NCBI GenBank assembly: GCA_023423695.1
Contig: JAFAFA010000063.1
Span: forward strand, 58,506 to 122,505
DNA length: 64,000 nt
Direction of reading: 5' to 3'
Origin: Pseudomonadota bacterium
Lineage (GTDB): Bacteria > Pseudomonadota > Alphaproteobacteria > Azospirillales > Azospirillaceae
The notes beneath the pieces were generated by a model, which worked only from the letters and a program-made list of their open reading frames with translations, had not been told where the DNA came from and did no database searches. The position numbers and the translations under genes were made by a program. Positions 61,475 to 64,000 of this stretch are shown here, piece by piece (position 1 is the stretch's first letter; each line of letters begins with the position of its first letter).

Positions 61475-62494
61475 TCATGGGGAGGCGCCGGGGCCGCTGA
61501 GTGCGATGCGGGCCAGCTTCAGCGGATGTGCCAGCGCGTCGGCGACAGCGGTCGGTTCGTAGCCGCAATGGGCCATGCAGTTGGCGCATTTTTCATGATT
61601 GCCGGTGCCGTAGCGGTCCCAATCGGTCTCCTCCATCAACTCACGGAACGAGGTGGCGTAGCCCTCGCCCAACAGATAGCAGGGGCGCTGCCAGCCGAAG
61701 ATGTTCCGCGTCGGCGTACCCCAGGGTGAGCAGCGGTAGGGCTGGTTGCCGGCCAGAAAGTCCAGATACAGCACTGAATGATTGAGCGGCCAGCGCTTGC
61801 CGCGGCCCAGGCGGAACACGGCGTGGAACAGCTCGTGAGTCCGGCTGCGGTTCAGGAAATGCTCCTGGTCCGGTGCGTGCTCATAGGCATAACCGGGTGC
61901 TATAGTCACGCCCTCGACCCCCAGCGTCTTCAGCCAGTCGAGGAAGGCGGCGGTCTGTTCCGGCTTGCTGTCGTCGAACAATGTGGTGTTGACCCCGACG
62001 CGGAAGCCACGCGCCTTGGCCGCGACGATGGCGGTCAGGGCGCGATCGAACACGCCGGGCTGGCAGACAGCCTTGTCATGCTGCGGGCGGAAGCCGTCGA
62101 GGTGAATGGAGAAGGTCAGATAACGGCTGGGCTCAAAGAGGTCGAGTTTCTTCTCCAGCAACAGTGCGTTGGTGCACAGGTAGACATACTTGCGCCGGGC
62201 CACGATGCCGGCGACGATGGCGCCGATGTCCTTGTGCAGCAGCGGCTCCCCGCCGGGAATGGAAACGACCGGCGCGCCGCATTCGTCCACGGCGTCCAGG
62301 CACTGTTGGACGCTCAGCCGGCGCTTCAGGACGGTGTCCGTGTAATCGATCTTGCCGCAGCCGGCACAGGCGAGGTTGCATTGGAACAGGGGCTCCAGCA
62401 TCAACACCAGCGGATAGCGCGTCCGACCGGCCATGCGTTGCCTGAGGACATAGCTGGCGACGGAAAGCTGTTGGTGAAGGGGAACCGGCATCAC
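61475..62494 (-). CDS. hpnH: HpnH, radical SAM adenosylhopane synthase
   Basis: A 339-aa radical SAM enzyme with the CxxxCxxC cluster at C39, C43 and C46 (CNLACAGC) and C-terminal cysteines (CANCMAHCGYEP). HpnH joins the 5'-deoxyadenosyl radical to the hopene side chain, the first head-group step; HpnG acts next. Two adjacent ATGs are possible starts. It lies 24 bp after ispH in the same direction. Confidence 0.94.
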   Translation of the reverse strand: MMPVPLHQQLSVASYVLRQRMAGRTRYPLVLMLEPLFQCNLACAGCGKIDYTDTVLKRRLSVQQCLDAVDECGAPVVSIPGGEPLLHKDIGAIVAGIVARRKYVYLCTNALLLEKKLDLFEPSRYLTFSIHLDGFRPQHDKAVCQPGVFDRALTAIVAAKARGFRVGVNTTLFDDSKPEQTAAFLDWLKTLGVEGVTIAPGYAYEHAPDQEHFLNRSRTHELFHAVFRLGRGKRWPLNHSVLYLDFLAGNQPYRCSPWGTPTRNIFGWQRPCYLLGEGYATSFRELMEETDWDRYGTGNHEKCANCMAHCGYEPTAVADALAHPLKLARIALSGPGASP

Positions 62495-62518
62495 TTACTC
62501 CCGCTGATGGGCAGTGGC

Positions 62519-63469
62519 TCAGGCGACGCGGTCGGGATCCAACTCCGACGGAAGGCGGAAGCGGACATTTTCGACGACACCGCTCAGCGCCTCCAGCCGG
62601 ATCGGCCGCAGGCTCGCAAGGTAATCGACCACCCCCGACACCAGCACTTCGGGAGCGGAGGCCCCGGCGGTGATGCCGATGGAGGAAGCACCCTCGAACC
62701 ATGCGGTGTCGATGGCCCCGGCGTCGGCGATCAGGTAGCAAGGCTTGCCCATCTCTGCTCCGATCTCCTGCAGTCGGTTGGAGTTGGAGCTGTTGGCGGC
62801 CCCGACGACCAGCACAACGTCCACGCGCTGCGCCAACTCGCGCACCGCCACCTGACGGTTCTGCGTCGCGTAGCAGATGTCGTTGACCTGTGGGCCGACG
62901 ATGCGCGGGAAGCGAGCGACGAGCGCCTTTATGATCTCGCGGGTGTCATCGACACTGAGGGTGGTCTGCGTCACATAGGCGATACGGTCGGGATCGCGCG
63001 GCTGAAAACCCATAACGTCGGCAATCGAGGAGACGAGGTGAACGGTTCCGCCGATCTGGCCTATCGTCCCATCGACCTCCGCATGTCCCTTGTGACCGAT
63101 AAGCACGACATCGATTCCGTTCGCGGCATAACGCCGGCCCTCCCGGTGCACCTTGGTCACCAGTGGGCAGGTGGCGTCGATCACGTGCAGATCCCGCTCC
63201 CGCGCCATACCCTCCACCGCCATGGAAACACCATGCGCGCTGAAGATGGTCACGGCGCCGTTGGGGATTTCATCCACCTCGTCGACGAACCGGGCGCCCC
63301 GCGCGCGCAGGCTCTCCACCACATGCCTGTTGTGGACGATCTCATGCCGCACATAGACCGGGGGGCCGTAGAGCGCGAGCGCACGTTCGACAATGTCGAT
63401 CGCCCGCTCCACTCCGGCGCAGAAGCCCCTCGGCTGGGCAAGAACGACGCGTATCGGCCATTCGGTCAT
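62519..63469 (-). CDS. ispH: 4-hydroxy-3-methylbut-2-enyl diphosphate reductase
   Basis: A 316-aa iron-sulfur enzyme of the MEP isoprenoid pathway, with the three cluster cysteines C17 (PRGFCAGV), C101 (DATCPLV) and C199 (NDICYATQ). It yields IPP and DMAPP, the precursors of squalene. The ATG is preceded by GAGGGGC; a GTG four codons earlier is possible. It is placed between dxs and hpnH, supplying precursor to the hopanoid route. Confidence 0.95.
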   Translation of the reverse strand: MTEWPIRVVLAQPRGFCAGVERAIDIVERALALYGPPVYVRHEIVHNRHVVESLRARGARFVDEVDEIPNGAVTIFSAHGVSMAVEGMARERDLHVIDATCPLVTKVHREGRRYAANGIDVVLIGHKGHAEVDGTIGQIGGTVHLVSSIADVMGFQPRDPDRIAYVTQTTLSVDDTREIIKALVARFPRIVGPQVNDICYATQNRQVAVRELAQRVDVVLVVGAANSSNSNRLQEIGAEMGKPCYLIADAGAIDTAWFEGASSIGITAGASAPEVLVSGVVDYLASLRPIRLEALSGVVENVRFRLPSELDPDRVA

Positions 63470-63487
63470 GACGCCCCTCACAGCAAT

Positions 63488-63517
63488 GACACCTTTCGGA
63501 ACGACACCTTTCGGAAC
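63488..63517. repeat. Tandem 15-bp direct repeat between ispH and dxs
   Basis: GACACCTTTCGGAAC occurs twice in immediate succession (63488-63502 and 63503-63517) in the 58-bp gap between the dxs stop and the ispH start. It may be a slippage product or affect the ispH leader. Confidence 0.7.
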
Positions 63518-63527
63518 GGGCCGCCGG

Positions 63528-64000
63528 TCAGTCCCCGGCGACGAGGCAGGGAAGCGAAGCGTCCGCGGAGATGCCCAGCGCCTGGAGCGCGGTGTGGACG
63601 ATGTGCTGAGCGGTCAGGCCGGCCGTTTCATACTGCTTGGCCGGCGCGTCGTGGTCGAGATAGAGGTCGGGCAGGACCATCGGACGGATCTTCAGCCCGC
63701 CGTACAGCAGGCCCGACGTCGCCAGGAACTGCAGCACGAAGCTGCCGAAGCCGCCGACCGATCCCTCCTCGATGGTGATCAGCACCTCGTGCTCGAGCGC
63801 GAGGCGGCGGACCAGATCCTCGTCCAGCGGCTTGGCGAAGCGGGCATCGGCCAGCGTGGTCGACAGGCCTCGTGCCGCCAGTTCCGCCGCGGCGCGCCGG
63901 GCCTCGCCCAGGCGGGTGCCATAGCTGAGGATGGCGATCTTGGTGCCTTCCTGCAGGATGCGGCCCTTGCCGATCGGCAGGACGCTGCCGCGGTCGGGCA
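63528..64000 (-). CDS. dxs: 1-deoxy-D-xylulose-5-phosphate synthase, C-terminal part (5' end outside window)
   Basis: About 157 codons of the C-terminal transketolase-like domain of Dxs are visible: PIGKGRILQEGTKIAILSYG, DARFAKPLDEDLVRRLA and TIEEGSVGGFGSFVLQFL, the last segment being family-typical. Dxs makes DXP from pyruvate and glyceraldehyde-3-phosphate, the entry step of the MEP pathway. With ispH and hpnH it forms an apparent precursor-to-hopanoid operon. The start lies beyond the right edge. Confidence 0.9.
   Translation of the reverse strand, partial: PDRGSVLPIGKGRILQEGTKIAILSYGTRLGEARRAAAELAARGLSTTLADARFAKPLDEDLVRRLALEHEVLITIEEGSVGGFGSFVLQFLATSGLLYGGLKIRPMVLPDLYLDHDAPAKQYETAGLTAQHIVHTALQALGISADASLPCLVAGD

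Noticed and set aside
61778..63778. 666-codon plus-strand frame opposite hpnH, ispH and dxs
   Set aside because: It crosses three well-identified genes and shows no domain.
1..64000. CRISPR arrays, tRNA or rRNA genes, intact IS elements
   Set aside because: No regularly spaced repeats, cloverleaf-like segments or transposase reading frames were seen by eye; a covariance-model scan was not possible.

Overview
The window is high-GC DNA with tightly packed operons. The mix of ectoine catabolism, hopanoid (hpn) genes, an Mla-type lipid transporter and MocR/Lrp regulators points to an alphaproteobacterium of the Azospirillum/Rhodospirillales type. That placement is inferred from gene content; no rRNA or other marker gene is present. 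I saw no tRNA, rRNA, CRISPR array, intact insertion sequence, phage gene or replication origin.

Layout. (1) 1-7.56 kb: ectoine/hydroxyectoine catabolism. eutA (cut by the window edge) and the uptake genes ehuD, ehuC, ehuA and the MocR regulator enuR read leftward. doeX (Lrp/AsnC type), doeC and doeD read rightward. The solute-binding gene ehuB is not in its usual place between ehuA and ehuC. (2) 8.1-14.7 kb: an arginine deiminase operon, arcD-arcA-arcB-arcC, followed by an NhaC-type Na+/H+ antiporter and closed by a 25-bp perfect hairpin. (3) 14.8-22.4 kb: accessory genes separated by long, AT-richer spacers: an exported protein, ppk2 with a tiny lipoprotein gene, a membrane TPR regulator, a cNMP-binding/FHA fusion, a patatin lipoprotein and a small unknown. 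(4) 22.7-39.8 kb: eleven leftward genes with gaps of at most about 60 bp. Read from the promoter side they are a DUF3141 hydrolase, a small protein, pta, ackA, two RND adaptors, an RND pump, an MscS channel, a GH63-like glycosidase, a small exported protein and an AI-2E-type permease. (5) 40.7-48.8 kb: rightward genes: a Rap1a/Tai-like protein, a glycine-zipper lipoprotein, fabI, a four-gene Mla/MCE lipid transporter, a DUF2092 protein, a repeat-rich exported protein and a periplasmic protein. (6) 48.8-64 kb: a DUF4344 metallopeptidase and an EF-hand protein, then a hopanoid island (hpnG, shc, hpnD, hpnA, hpnM, hpnN, hpnH, ispH, dxs) with a sulfotransferase/beta-propeller gene pair and a DUF2141 gene inserted.

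How the parts may work together. Regions 2-4 suit energy and ion homeostasis when respiration is limited. The arginine deiminase and AckA/Pta routes make ATP by substrate-level phosphorylation, PPK2 moves phosphate between polyphosphate and nucleotides, and NhaC, MscS and the RND pump deal with ions, turgor and toxic solutes. Regions 5 and 6 concern the envelope: fatty-acid synthesis, phospholipid trafficking and hopanoids. HpnM is an MlaC-type carrier, and the Mla operon has no mlaC of its own.

Most notable signal. A 13-bp near-palindrome (consensus TGTTACCGTAACA) recurs in intergenic DNA upstream of arcD, ppk2, the exported-protein gene, the fabI/Mla operon, the periplasmic-protein gene and hpnD, and further from the DUF3141 operon. 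At four sites a -10-like hexamer starts 27-31 bp from the motif centre. I read this as an unrecognised regulon tying the island together. A second signal is a matching TTGACA-N17-CATCGT promoter, with CYGGARA direct repeats, in front of both ehuA and doeX, a candidate EnuR operator.
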